Part shown: positions 8,401 to 16,063 of the stretch, piece after piece
How positions within the stretch are numbered: position 1 is the first letter of the stretch
How the letters are laid out: every line of letters begins with the position of its first letter
Assembly: GCA_903930515.1 (NCBI GenBank)
Contig: CAIYYW010000054.1
Location: 1-23,387 of the forward strand
Reading direction: 5' to 3'
Length of the DNA: 23,387 nt
Origin: an uncultured delta proteobacterium
GTDB lineage: Bacteria; RBG-13-61-14; DRUE01
Position numbers and translations under genes: made by a program
The notes under the pieces: generated by a model
Seen by the model: only the letters and a program-made list of their open reading frames with translations
Told to the model about the DNA's origin: nothing
The model's database searches: none

Positions 8401-8586
8401 GGCCTCCCGTGGTGCTTCGGATGGAAAACCGTGAACGCAGGGGACAGCGCGAACCTGCTCACTCCCAACATCGGAGACGCCAACACCATGATCCCGGAAA
8501 CCAAGACTTTTTTAGTAAATATCAAGAAGGCGCCGGGCAAGACCTTAAAAACGGTCAAGATTGCGGGCGCCAGGAGGAGGGCGTAA
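5476..8586 (+). CDS. fdnG: Formate dehydrogenase (FdnG type) catalytic alpha subunit, Cys form, Tat-exported
   Basis: A 1036-residue periplasmic enzyme oxidising formate to CO2 at a bis-MGD molybdenum or tungsten centre. The Tat motif SRRNFLVG is at residues 5-12, before a hydrophobic stretch ending in ALAHA. Cys48-x2-Cys51-x3-Cys55 and Cys87 bind the proximal 4Fe-4S cluster. The active-site block reads HQARICHSATVPALASSYGR. Cys191 (TGT, 6046-6048) stands where E. coli FdnG has selenocysteine, with the adjacent catalytic His at 192. The C-terminal MGD-binding domain (about 900-1020) is complete, and length matches FdnG (about 1000 residues). AAAGGAG (5463-5469) sits six bases before the ATG. 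The ferredoxin gene begins directly after the stop codon, so this opens a four-gene operon. The choice of Mo or W, and the direction in vivo, cannot be read from sequence. Confidence 0.95.
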   Translation: MVDVSRRNFLVGSGSFLGFLGLNLKPALAHAENKAAALKKGRMTSTICPYCACGCSAVVTSEERNGKWVAINVEGDPDHPINEGTLCSKGSSLYQMCNGDSRLSKVLHRKPGSDKFEEVDWSTAAKRIARLIKDTRDASFTETNSQGQAVNRTMAIASLGSAALDNEECWLYQKFLRSLGLVYIEHQARICHSATVPALASSYGRGAMTNHWIDLKNADVVLMMGSNPAENHPISMHWVMKAKDRGAKLICVDPRFTKSASISQIYARLRGGTDIAFLGGMIKYILDNDLIQRDYVLNYTNASFIVSDDYGFDQASGLFSGYNPEKRKYDKSKWQYQTTAGEIPEPVRDPTLQNPRCVYQLMKKHYSRYDFETVSKVTGTPVKDLELVYQTYAGTHLPDKAGTIMYAMGWTQHTVGVQNIRAMAAIQLLLGNIGVAGGGVNAMRGESNVQGSTDHGLLYHIITGYLKTPTASLVTLDDYNKAATPKPIGKDSVNWWGNTPKYMVSYLKSMYGEKATLENQFGYGWMPKLDDGAGYSWLTIFDAMYEGKIKGLLAWGMNPACSGANSNKTRPALAKLDWMVNVNIFPSETGWFWQDPTLGIKPSEIKTEVFVLPAAASIEKQGSITNSGRWMQWRYKGADAPGEAIPDADIMGLIFTELKSLYQKEGGKFPEPILSLKWDEYFHNNEVDAEAVAKDINGYFLEDVTMPDGKSFKKGELVPSFGMLQADGKTSSGCWVYAGSFTQDGKNKSKKRIREKSGIGMNPDWAWAWPVNRRIIYNRASVDLNGVPYNKNLPVVQWDAAESKWKGDVVDGPATIPPMGMTGGKLPFIMNEEGVGRLWTMKLEDGPFPEHYEPFESPVDTNPFNGQPFNPASKIFKGPMDKRAASGGSEFPIVCSTYRVTEHWQTGVMTRHCPWLLELQPQMFVEMSEQLAAEKGIKAGEVVEVASARGSVLAVAIPTKRYQPLTVMGKTVHTVGLPWCFGWKTVNAGDSANLLTPNIGDANTMIPETKTFLVNIKKAPGKTLKTVKIAGARRRA

Positions 8587-9465
8587 ATGAGTTTAGCGGT
8601 TATGATTGATACCACCAAGTGTATCGGATGCCGTTCCTGCCAGGTCGCGTGCAAGCAGTGGAACGGACTGCCGGCCGAAGTAACGGAACTGGAGGGACGG
8701 TCCACCGGTTTCCAGAACCCGCCGGCGCTGTCCGCCAAGACCCTGACCCTGGTCTCCTTCCGGGAGATTGCGGACCAAGCCGCGCCGTCCGGTCTGAAAA
8801 TGGTGTTCGCCAAGCGCCAGTGCATGCACTGCCAGGATCCGGCCTGCGCGTCCGCCTGCCCGGTTACCGCCTTGCACAAGACCAAGGAAGGGCCGGTGAC
8901 TTATGACAGCGCGAAATGTATGGGTTGCCGGTATTGTATCTGGGCCTGCCCGTTCGGGGTTCCGACCGCGGACTGGGATTCGCTTGCGCCCAAGATCCAT
9001 AAATGCACTATGTGCTTCAACCGGGTGGAGCAAGCCGAGACGCCGAAAACCCTGAACGATCAGCCGCTTTTGCCGGAAGCCCAGGAGCGCTTCCTTGCGG
9101 GCGCGGCCAAGCCCGCGTGCGTGAAAGCCTGCACCACCGGCGCCCTCCGGTTCGGAGAGCGCGATCAGTTGCTGGCCGAGGCCAGGCAGAGGATTGGTTC
9201 TGCGCCCGGGAAATATGTCCCGCACATTTACGGCGAGAAGGAAGTGGGGGGAACCTCGGTCTTGTATCTATCGTCGGTTCCGTTTGAAAAGCTCGGATTC
9301 AGAACCGACCTGGGAGAGCGCAGTTATCCGGGTTATTCCAAGATCCCGCTTGAGATCGTCTCTCCCGCGGTGATGGGAATGGGAGGTCTGCTGGCCGCGG
9401 TTTATTTGATCAAGCGGCGCAAGGCGTTGGTCGCCGGCTCCGCGGAACCGGGAAAAAAGGAGTGA
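8587..9465 (+). CDS. Formate dehydrogenase iron-sulfur beta subunit (FdnH/HybA-like, four 4Fe-4S)
   Basis: A 292-residue ferredoxin-type subunit that wires the catalytic subunit to the membrane anchor. Sixteen Cys form four cluster sets: Cys12/15/18/22, Cys79/82/87/91, Cys111/114/117/121, and Cys140/143/178/182. A single membrane helix (about 255-275, ending in KRRK) anchors the C-terminus, as in FdnH and HybA. It has no signal of its own and is expected to ride out with the Tat-tagged alpha subunit. The ATG directly follows the fdnG stop, which implies translational coupling. It overlaps no neighbour and the next gene starts directly after its TGA. Confidence 0.93.
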   Translation: MSLAVMIDTTKCIGCRSCQVACKQWNGLPAEVTELEGRSTGFQNPPALSAKTLTLVSFREIADQAAPSGLKMVFAKRQCMHCQDPACASACPVTALHKTKEGPVTYDSAKCMGCRYCIWACPFGVPTADWDSLAPKIHKCTMCFNRVEQAETPKTLNDQPLLPEAQERFLAGAAKPACVKACTTGALRFGERDQLLAEARQRIGSAPGKYVPHIYGEKEVGGTSVLYLSSVPFEKLGFRTDLGERSYPGYSKIPLEIVSPAVMGMGGLLAAVYLIKRRKALVAGSAEPGKKE

Positions 9466-10752
9466 ATGATGCATTATGAGGCGGTAAAAACGGATTTCTT
9501 TACCAGGAAGGCGGCCGTCCTGATGGCGCTGATGGCTGCGGGGGGATTCGCGTTTCTGGCCCGGTTCGGACTCGGTCTGGGAGAGACCACCAACCTGAGC
9601 AACAATTACCCCTGGGGTCTCTGGATCGTGTTCGACCTGGTCTGGATCGCGCTCGCCGGAGGAGCCTTTGTAACTGCGGGCATCGTCTATATCTTTATGG
9701 GAGAGGATTTCCATCGCCTGGCCCGGCCCGCGGTCTGGATGGGGTTCCTGAGTTACTCCTTCGTGGTGGTCACCCTGCTCGCGGACCTCGGTCTCCCCTG
9801 GCACTTCTGGCAGCTCGGGATTCAAAGGCCGGAACATTCCGCGATGTATGAGGTGTCCTGGTGCGTCAGTCTTTATGTCACGATCCTGGGACTGGAATTC
9901 GCCCCCACCGTTTTTGAGCGCTTCGGCTGGGACAAGCTCAAAGACCTCTGGAGGGCCTGGTCCCCGGTCTATACCGTGATCGCCCTCGCCCTGTTCACCT
10001 ACCTGATGTCTCATAAAATCTGGATGGCCGCCCTGTCCCTGGTCCTGTTCGCAATCATCACTTTCCTCACCAGAGACTCCGGGAAGCACAGCGGCGTCCC
10101 GGTGATCCTGATCATCGCCGCGGTTACCTTTTCCACCATGCATCAATCTTCCCTCGGCTCCCTCTTCCTGCTGATGCCCGACAAGCTCAGCCATCTCTGG
10201 TGGTCCCCACTGATGTCGCTCCTGTTCTTCCTCTCCGCGGTGGCCTCCGGGATCGCCCTGGTGATGCTGATGGATATGCTGGTCTCATATTTCTTTGACC
10301 GCCCCTTTAACTGGGCCATGCTCGGAAAAATGGGCAAAATCCTCTGGGCAGCCCTCGCAATCTATTATGGGATCAAAATCGTGGACCTCGGCGCGCGCGG
10401 AGAGCTGGGCCTGGCCCTGGTCGGATCTAACGGGGTGTTGTTCCTGATTGAGGTCATCGGCGGGGGACTGATCCCGCTCATTCTGCTCTCCACCCAAAAG
10501 CTCAGAAGCAATAAAAACCTGCTCGTGCCCGGCACCGTCCTCGCCCTCTTGGGGGTGATCTTCAACCGGCTCAATACCGTCCTGCTCGGGATGACCCTGC
10601 CCGGAACCCAGCCCGGCGGACTGGTCGGGACTTACCATCCCAGTATGGTGGAATGGACCCTTGCCATCTCCCTGATCTCGGCCGCGTTTTTCTTCTTCGC
10701 GCTCGGGGTAAAATTCCTGCCCATTCTGCCCAAGGTGGAAGAGACTAACTGA
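9466..10752 (+). CDS. HybB/NrfD-type quinone-reactive membrane anchor (gamma subunit)
   Basis: A 428-residue protein with about ten membrane helices, for example near 17-37, 52-77, 90-108, 130-148, 168-183, 185-202, 212-226, 247-275, 322-342 and 396-418. The HQSSLG loop (226-231) and the YHPSxVEW segment near the end fit HybB/NrfD/PsrC-family anchors, which have no haem and exchange electrons with quinone. It therefore replaces the FdnI cytochrome b of classical formate dehydrogenase N. AGGAG (9458-9462) is only three bases from the ATG at 9466. The next ATG at 9469 has better spacing and may be the true start. It directly follows the beta-subunit stop. Confidence 0.9.
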   Translation: MMHYEAVKTDFFTRKAAVLMALMAAGGFAFLARFGLGLGETTNLSNNYPWGLWIVFDLVWIALAGGAFVTAGIVYIFMGEDFHRLARPAVWMGFLSYSFVVVTLLADLGLPWHFWQLGIQRPEHSAMYEVSWCVSLYVTILGLEFAPTVFERFGWDKLKDLWRAWSPVYTVIALALFTYLMSHKIWMAALSLVLFAIITFLTRDSGKHSGVPVILIIAAVTFSTMHQSSLGSLFLLMPDKLSHLWWSPLMSLLFFLSAVASGIALVMLMDMLVSYFFDRPFNWAMLGKMGKILWAALAIYYGIKIVDLGARGELGLALVGSNGVLFLIEVIGGGLIPLILLSTQKLRSNKNLLVPGTVLALLGVIFNRLNTVLLGMTLPGTQPGGLVGTYHPSMVEWTLAISLISAAFFFFALGVKFLPILPKVEETN

Positions 10753-10758
10753 GAAGCG

Positions 10759-11592
10759 ATGGAGGCATTTGCCGGTCTGCGCGAGCGGATCCTGATCGGG
10801 TTGGAATCGCTCCGGCAAGTTGAGTATGTGCCCGCGGAATACCTTTTTTTCCGGACCAACCTGTTCCGCGCTCAGCTCACGGCTTATGACCATATCCCGC
10901 TGGACTCGTCCGGTTTGCGGTTGCCGGTCCGGCCCGAGTCCTTGAAACTGGATCCCGCGGTCCTGGCTTGTTTTTTTGCTCAAGCCGCTGAATCGCTCAA
11001 ACCGGATCAGCCTATGCAAGAGCAATGGAAAAAAATCCTGGACCATCCCGAAAGGCAGACCAACCTGGTAAAAGCCGCCCTGTTCGGCCCGGACCTTTTG
11101 GCCCTGGAAAAAATCGCAGCGGATACCGGGGCCGATCCGGAAATTATACTCTTTTTCGGACGCGCCGCGGCCGCTCCTTTTCTGAGCAGGATGCTGTGGG
11201 ACGCGCCTGAATCTTTGGCCGAGCCGTCGGCTGAAGCCCGGTCCTGCCCGGATTGCGGGTCCGCGCCCGGGCTGTCCCTGCTCCGGGGCGAGGTTGGACA
11301 GAGGTTTCTGGTTTGTTCCCTGTGCGCCCGGGAGTGGGAATTCCCGCGTTTGAAATGCCCCTTTTGCGCGGGCCAGGAAAAACTGGACCTGATCCGGGAG
11401 GAAAACTCTTCTCCCAGATGGATTGAGACCTGCGGCGCCTGCCGCCAATACCTGATTACCACTGATACCAGAACCTCGGCCGCAAACCACCCATTGATCC
11501 CGCTCCTGGAAACCGTCTCCAACCTCTACCTGGACCTGATCGCGCAAAAACAAGGTTGTCAGCCGGGCGCATCCTATCTATCCCTCAGATGA
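10759..11592 (+). CDS. fdhE: Formate dehydrogenase accessory protein FdhE
   Basis: A 277-residue cytoplasmic maturation factor. Its C-terminal half carries four Cys pairs in zinc-ribbon/rubredoxin style: Cys163-x2-Cys166, Cys186-x2-Cys189, Cys200-x2-Cys203 and Cys225-x2-Cys228. The N-terminal half is helical, as in FdhE. E. coli FdhE binds the respiratory formate dehydrogenase catalytic subunit before Tat export, and its place as last gene here fits the Tat signal on the alpha subunit. Its ATG is six bases after the gamma-subunit stop. No strong Shine-Dalgarno is seen beyond GAGAAGCG, so it probably depends on coupling. fdhD and cofactor synthesis genes are not in the window. Confidence 0.9.
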   Translation: MEAFAGLRERILIGLESLRQVEYVPAEYLFFRTNLFRAQLTAYDHIPLDSSGLRLPVRPESLKLDPAVLACFFAQAAESLKPDQPMQEQWKKILDHPERQTNLVKAALFGPDLLALEKIAADTGADPEIILFFGRAAAAPFLSRMLWDAPESLAEPSAEARSCPDCGSAPGLSLLRGEVGQRFLVCSLCAREWEFPRLKCPFCAGQEKLDLIREENSSPRWIETCGACRQYLITTDTRTSAANHPLIPLLETVSNLYLDLIAQKQGCQPGASYLSLR

Positions 11593-11620
11593 CCTGCTTT
11601 TGTCTTTAGGATCCAATCCC

Positions 11621-11638
11621 CATCCCCGATCGGGAATG
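11621..11638 (+). terminator. Possible terminator or operator: 18-base near-palindrome after fdhE
   Basis: CATCCCCGATCGGGAATG is self-complementary except for one mismatched pair. It lies 28 bases after the fdhE stop and is followed by a broken T-rich stretch (TTTTATTTT, 11646-11654). It may end the fdh operon. The T tract is neither adjacent nor pure, so an operator is equally possible. Confidence 0.3.
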
Positions 11639-11665
11639 CCGATAGTTTTATTTTGAACCCCGCGC

Positions 11666-11671
11666 TATAAT
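11666..11671 (+). promoter_or_regulatory. -10 box upstream of the GH-D-like gene
   Basis: A perfect TATAAT lies 30 bases before the ATG at 11701. No good -35 box is found at 16-18 bases, so an activator may be needed. Confidence 0.35.
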
Positions 11672-11700
11672 TGGGCCAGCTTTTTTTCAGGAGGCGGAAA

Positions 11701-13902
11701 ATGAAAAGGGTGGTATTTTTTTTCAGTCTGATCGCGGCGGCGCTGTTTTCGTTCGCGGCTTTTGCCGGGATCAAACAGGATTTCAGCTACCGGTTCCTCT
11801 GGCCGGCGGATTTGTCCCAGCCGGGAAAAAATCTGCGGGAGCTGAAGGTCAAGGCCATTGGCGCGGAGACCGCTTACACCCCGCTGGGAAAGGCGGAGGT
11901 GGAAATTTTTGAACTGAGCGATCCGAAAGGGGAGCTGGTGGCCCGGGCAAAAGCGATCACTATTTCCGGCCGCGACGATCTGCTGATATTTATGACCGAG
12001 ACCTTGAAGGACATTTCCGCCCCGACCGGCCGATTTGAGGATCCGCATTTTGCCTTGCCCGCGATCAAGCCGGACCGGCGCTTCAATTATGTATTGGATT
12101 TCAAGGAGGAGGAATTTGTCACGCCCTCGCATCGGCCTCATCCGACCAGCGGCCCGGTGGCGATGTATAACCGGGATTTGCAAGTGTTGATGATGTCTCC
12201 GCTGGATACTTTTATGGCCGCCCTGCAGGCGCCGGTGAACGGAGAATGGAGGTGCGGGTTCGGGGGATTGGTTGAGAAAATACCGGCCGGGACCGTGAGC
12301 CAGACCATTCTCGTTTCCGGGAATGGGATCAATGCCTCGTTTATGAAATGGGGATCGCTGATCCAGCAATGGCATCGCCATCAGACCGCGGACGCTTATG
12401 CGGATGCGGCGATGAGCCGCCTCGGATACTGGACTGACAACGGATCCTACTATTACTACCGCACCGAGCCGGGTATCAACTATCAGGACACTTTGCTCGC
12501 GATCAAATCTTATGCGGACCGGCAGGGCATCCCCTACGGATATTTCCAGATTGACTCCTGGTGGTATCCCAAGGCCGAGATAGATTTGAAATCTTCCCAT
12601 AACCGCGGCGGGGTCCTGCTCTGGGAGCCGATCCCGGAGATGTTCCCGCAGGGGCTGGCGGAATTCCGGAAGCAACTCGGGCTCCCGCTGGCGGCACATA
12701 ACCGATATGTGGCCGACACCAGTCCCTACTGCCAAAAATATAATTGCGTCTTCAGCATCGGCGACAAGCGGAGGGGCGCCTTTCCGACCGATCCGAAATT
12801 CTGGGACGAAATTATGGACAACGCGGTCAAATCCGGGGTGACGGTTTACGAGCAGGACTGGCTTTACACGCATATAGATATGATCCCCTGGATGAGGACC
12901 GGGCTGCATAACGCGGAGGGTTGGTATGACAATATGGCTTCCGCGGCCGGAAAACGCGGTCTGACCATGCAATTGTGTATGGCGTCTCCGGGATTTTTGA
13001 TGCAGGCGCTCAAGCATCCGGTGGAAACCCACATCCGGACTTCCCACGACTACAAGGGCGGAATCGCCAAGGCCTTTTTCTGGGTGCCGTTCCACAAGGC
13101 CGGCTTGTTCGCCTGGTCGGTCGGGCTGTGGCCGTTCAAGGTTAATTTCCAATCCACCGCGGGCCAGAAGCCTGCTTACAACATCATTCCCGAGGCAAAC
13201 CCGATGGAAGAAGCCCTGGTCGCGTCCCTTTCGGGAGGACCGGTGGGGCCTTCGGACAAAATCGGGGCCTCAGACCGGGAACTGATCCTGAAGACCTGCC
13301 GCAAGGACGGGCTGCTGTTAAAGCCGGACCGGCCGGCAACCCCGATTGACATAATGTTTGTTTATAACCAGCGCCTGCTGGGCGGGAAAAAGCCCTGGGT
13401 GGTCACCACCGAGAGCAATCATGAGATCGGCAAAACCGTATATCTGGCCGCGTTCAATCTCTGGCCGCAAAGTATGTATCAGCCTTATGTCAGCTTGGCC
13501 GAGGCCGGCATTTCCGGCAAACACCTGATCTATAACTATCTCACCGGCGAATATAAAATCCTGGATGACCGGATAGATTTCGGGGTGATGCGCCCGGAAA
13601 AGGCATATTATTATGTCCTCTGCCCGGTCCTGGCCAATGGAATGTCAATGATCGGCGAGACCGGAAAATTCATCACCCTGAGCCAAAAGCGGTTCCCCTC
13701 CATCAAGCTGGAAAATGAAACCCTGATCATGCAGGTTGAGGGCGTGCCGGGCGAGCAAATTGGAATCTCTATTTACGCGCCTAAACCTTTGCAAGATATT
13801 TCCAGCAAAGATTTAATTACAAAACCAAAACTGGAACCGGGCATAGTCAATTTCAAATTGACCATACCCGATTCAGGGAAAACAACCGTTACGGTCAGGT
13901 AG
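11701..13902 (+). CDS. Secreted TIM-barrel glycosidase-like protein, distant GH36/raffinose-synthase relative
   Basis: The ATG at 11701 follows AGGAGG (11689-11694) and gives a 733-residue protein with a Sec signal peptide (cleavage near FAAFAG). A beta-rich N-terminal part (about 25-235) is followed by a barrel-like core. This has GYWTDNGSYYYYR (242-254), YFQIDSWWY (281-289), VTVYEQDWLY (380-389) and RTSHDY (446-451). A later segment reads SGGPVGPSDKIG (511-522), resembling the SGGPxYVSDxxG motif of raffinose synthase/Sip1-type GH36 proteins, and is followed by a KxDGxLLKPDxPATPID-like continuation. Asp285 and Asp386 are my candidates for catalytic residues, by position at strand ends. The family name and substrate are unknown; an alpha-glycosidase in the GH-D clan is the best guess. 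A secreted GH97 follows 23 bases later, so both probably act on the same alpha-linked glycan. Confidence 0.65.
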   Translation: MKRVVFFFSLIAAALFSFAAFAGIKQDFSYRFLWPADLSQPGKNLRELKVKAIGAETAYTPLGKAEVEIFELSDPKGELVARAKAITISGRDDLLIFMTETLKDISAPTGRFEDPHFALPAIKPDRRFNYVLDFKEEEFVTPSHRPHPTSGPVAMYNRDLQVLMMSPLDTFMAALQAPVNGEWRCGFGGLVEKIPAGTVSQTILVSGNGINASFMKWGSLIQQWHRHQTADAYADAAMSRLGYWTDNGSYYYYRTEPGINYQDTLLAIKSYADRQGIPYGYFQIDSWWYPKAEIDLKSSHNRGGVLLWEPIPEMFPQGLAEFRKQLGLPLAAHNRYVADTSPYCQKYNCVFSIGDKRRGAFPTDPKFWDEIMDNAVKSGVTVYEQDWLYTHIDMIPWMRTGLHNAEGWYDNMASAAGKRGLTMQLCMASPGFLMQALKHPVETHIRTSHDYKGGIAKAFFWVPFHKAGLFAWSVGLWPFKVNFQSTAGQKPAYNIIPEANPMEEALVASLSGGPVGPSDKIGASDRELILKTCRKDGLLLKPDRPATPIDIMFVYNQRLLGGKKPWVVTTESNHEIGKTVYLAAFNLWPQSMYQPYVSLAEAGISGKHLIYNYLTGEYKILDDRIDFGVMRPEKAYYYVLCPVLANGMSMIGETGKFITLSQKRFPSIKLENETLIMQVEGVPGEQIGISIYAPKPLQDISSKDLITKPKLEPGIVNFKLTIPDSGKTTVTVR

Positions 13903-13925
13903 AAAATAAAAACCGGGAGAGGCGG

Positions 13926-15845
13926 ATGTTTGGGAAAAGATTTCAGACATTGAAAAAATCGGCTTGGGCAACGGGAGTTTTTCTGACGGCCTTTGCCACA
14001 GCCGCGGGCGCTCCGGCTGGGTCCGCGACCAAGGAGATGGCCGTGATCGCGAGTCCGGATGGCCGGGGGCGGGTGGAGATTTATTTCAATGACCCGGGCC
14101 GATTGAGCTACGAACTGTTTCGCGACGACCGATTGGTGGTTGAGAAATCTCCGCTCGGGATCATCGTGGACGGTGTTGACCTGGGATCGGGCGTGGAGCC
14201 GGCCGGGTCGTTCGCGGTCAAGACCGTCAATGAAACCAGCGCGACGCGGGGGAAGCATCCGGTGGCGGCAGATCATTGCAACACCGCGGCAATTCCGCTC
14301 CGTCACCAGGGGAGCGGGAAAGCCTGGCAATTGGAATTGCGGGTCTATGATGACGGCCTGGCCTTCCGTTACATCGTTCCGGGACAGGGATCGCTCCGGA
14401 TCAGCGGCGAGTCCACGGGGTTTCAACTCCCGTCGGACGCCGCGCTGTTCTTCCAGCAAAACACCAAAAACGGAGAAGGCATTTACCGGAAACAAAATCT
14501 CGGGCGGATCAATTCAATTATGGGCATCCCGGTCACCGCGGCGCTTCCGGAAAATGCCGGGTATCTGGCGATCACCGAGGCCGCGGTTTATAACTACAGC
14601 GGGATGACCCTGCAAAGCGCGAACGACCGGGTGCTCCGGGCGATCTTTGAGGACGATCAAAGTTGGACGGTGGAAGCGGATAGTGATTCTCCGCTCCGGT
14701 CTCCCTGGCGGGGGATTATGGTTGCGAAAGATTTGAACGGCTTGGTCAATTGCGACATTGCGCATAATCTCAGCCCGGCTCCCTCCCCTGAGCTTTTCCC
14801 CGGAGACCTCTCCTGGATCCAACCGGGACGGGCGCTCTGGTCGTGGTGGAGCGAGGGGACCGGGGACTTGGCGCGGCAGAAGAGATACGCGGACGCGGCG
14901 CAAAAGCTCGGGTTTGAATACATCCTGGTGGACGAGGGGTGGGAACGATGGGCGCCCACGGAAAACCAATACTGGGCAATGATCAAGGAGCTGGTTGATT
15001 ACGCCGGCGACCGCGGGGTCAAGGTCTGGGTCTGGAAACATTACGGCAAGCTGATGGACGAAAAATATCGCGCCGACTTTTTCAGGAAAGTGAAAGCGGC
15101 CGGAGTAGTCGGGGTGAAGATAGATTTTATGGACAGCGAGAGCCAGGGGCTGATCCGGTTTTACCAGGACGCGCTCGAGGACGCGGCGGAATATAAATTG
15201 ATGGTCAATTTCCACGGCGCCAACAAGCCCGCGGGCGAGTCCCGGACCTATCCCAACGAGATGACCCGCGAGGGCCTGCGCGGCCTGGAATACAACCGCG
15301 GGATCATCGCGCCCAATCCGGCCAGCTACAACGCCACTCTCCCCTTCACCCGCTTCCTGGCCGGGCACGGCGATTACACCCCGGTCACTTTCAATTACTG
15401 GAAGATGGGCAAGACCAGCTCCGCGCATCAGCTCGCCACCGCGATCGTGTTCACCTCGCCGATCACCCATTACGCGGACAAACCGGAAAATTTCCTGGCC
15501 AATCCCAAAACCGCGCCGGCGCTTCCGGTGATCAAAGCTATCCCCACGGTCTGGGATGAAACCATCGTTTTACCCGGAAGCGAGATCGGAGAGCTGGCCG
15601 CGTTTGCCCGGCGATCCGGAAAAACCTGGTTCATCGGCGTTTTAAACGGCGGAGACCGGAAAACAATCAGGCTCCGGCTGGACTTTTTGCCCGAAGGAAA
15701 ATACCAGGCGATTCTCCTTTCCGATCATCCTTATGACAAAACCGGACTCTCCCGCGTTGATCAGACGGTATCCGCCGGGGATGAGCTGGAAATAAATATG
15801 CGCCGCGGCGGAGGATTCGTGGCGATGATCAAATCCTCCGGATAG
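13926..15845 (+). CDS. Secreted GH97 alpha-glycosidase, retaining-type active site
   Basis: A 639-residue protein with a signal peptide (cleavage near residue 28-34) and the three-part GH97 layout: N-terminal beta-sandwich (about 40-300), barrel (about 300-570), and C-terminal beta domain (about 575-637). Diagnostic stretches are ALWSWWSEGTGD (303-314), YILVDEGWERW (332-342), GVKIDFMDS (396-404), and TYPNEMTREGLRGLEYNR (441-458). Within GH97 an Asp at the GVKxDF position is the nucleophile of retaining alpha-galactosidase-type members, with the Glu of REGxRG as acid/base. That points to Asp400 and Glu449 here, and away from the inverting SusB type. The GGGAGAGGCGG stretch just before the ATG serves as ribosome site. 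It is probably co-transcribed with the upstream barrel protein. Alpha-galactosidase is favoured but unproven. Confidence 0.9.
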   Translation: MFGKRFQTLKKSAWATGVFLTAFATAAGAPAGSATKEMAVIASPDGRGRVEIYFNDPGRLSYELFRDDRLVVEKSPLGIIVDGVDLGSGVEPAGSFAVKTVNETSATRGKHPVAADHCNTAAIPLRHQGSGKAWQLELRVYDDGLAFRYIVPGQGSLRISGESTGFQLPSDAALFFQQNTKNGEGIYRKQNLGRINSIMGIPVTAALPENAGYLAITEAAVYNYSGMTLQSANDRVLRAIFEDDQSWTVEADSDSPLRSPWRGIMVAKDLNGLVNCDIAHNLSPAPSPELFPGDLSWIQPGRALWSWWSEGTGDLARQKRYADAAQKLGFEYILVDEGWERWAPTENQYWAMIKELVDYAGDRGVKVWVWKHYGKLMDEKYRADFFRKVKAAGVVGVKIDFMDSESQGLIRFYQDALEDAAEYKLMVNFHGANKPAGESRTYPNEMTREGLRGLEYNRGIIAPNPASYNATLPFTRFLAGHGDYTPVTFNYWKMGKTSSAHQLATAIVFTSPITHYADKPENFLANPKTAPALPVIKAIPTVWDETIVLPGSEIGELAAFARRSGKTWFIGVLNGGDRKTIRLRLDFLPEGKYQAILLSDHPYDKTGLSRVDQTVSAGDELEINMRRGGGFVAMIKSSG

Positions 15846-15978
15846 TTCAGGTGCCGGCATCAATTGTAATATAGATCATATTTATCTGCGCGAACTTTTG
15901 CCGGAAGCGGGATACTTTTCCCGGCCGAGCCGCGCCGCCCCCAAAATTGCCTTCCCGGTGAATGGTTTCGCGTTTCGG

Positions 15979-16042
15979 GCCTGCCCCGCGAAGTCCGGGC
16001 AGACCCACGATCCCGGACCTGCGGCGGGCTTGACTGGCAGGC
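15979..16042. repeat. Three-tier palindromic element (REP-like)
   Basis: Nested inverted arms pair over 64 bases: GCCTGCC (15979-15985) with GGCAGGC (16036-16042), CCCGC (15985-15989) with GCGGG (16024-16028), and GTCCGGG (15993-15999) with CCCGGAC (16012-16018). No T-run follows. The shape fits an intergenic palindromic repeat rather than a terminator. No second copy lies in this window. Confidence 0.6.
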
Positions 16043-16054
16043 AATTTAGTCAAG
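16029..16054. promoter_or_regulatory. Perfect inverted repeat before the LpoA-like gene
   Basis: CTTGACT (16029-16035) and AGTCAAG (16048-16054) are exact complements separated by 12 bases, ending nine bases before the ATG at 16064. It may be an operator or an RNA hairpin that affects the AGGG ribosome site. It overlaps the 3' arm of the larger palindrome at 15979-16042. Confidence 0.45.
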
Positions 16055-16063
16055 AATAGGGAT

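Noticed and set aside
10285-11553. Antisense 422-codon frame across the gamma subunit and fdhE
   Set aside because: It lies opposite two well-identified genes and has Gln/Arg/Gly-rich shadow composition with no motif.
11665-13152. Antisense 495-codon frame opposite the GH-D-like gene
   Set aside because: It is Arg/His/Pro-rich, has no export or domain features, and arises from the codon bias of the plus-strand gene.
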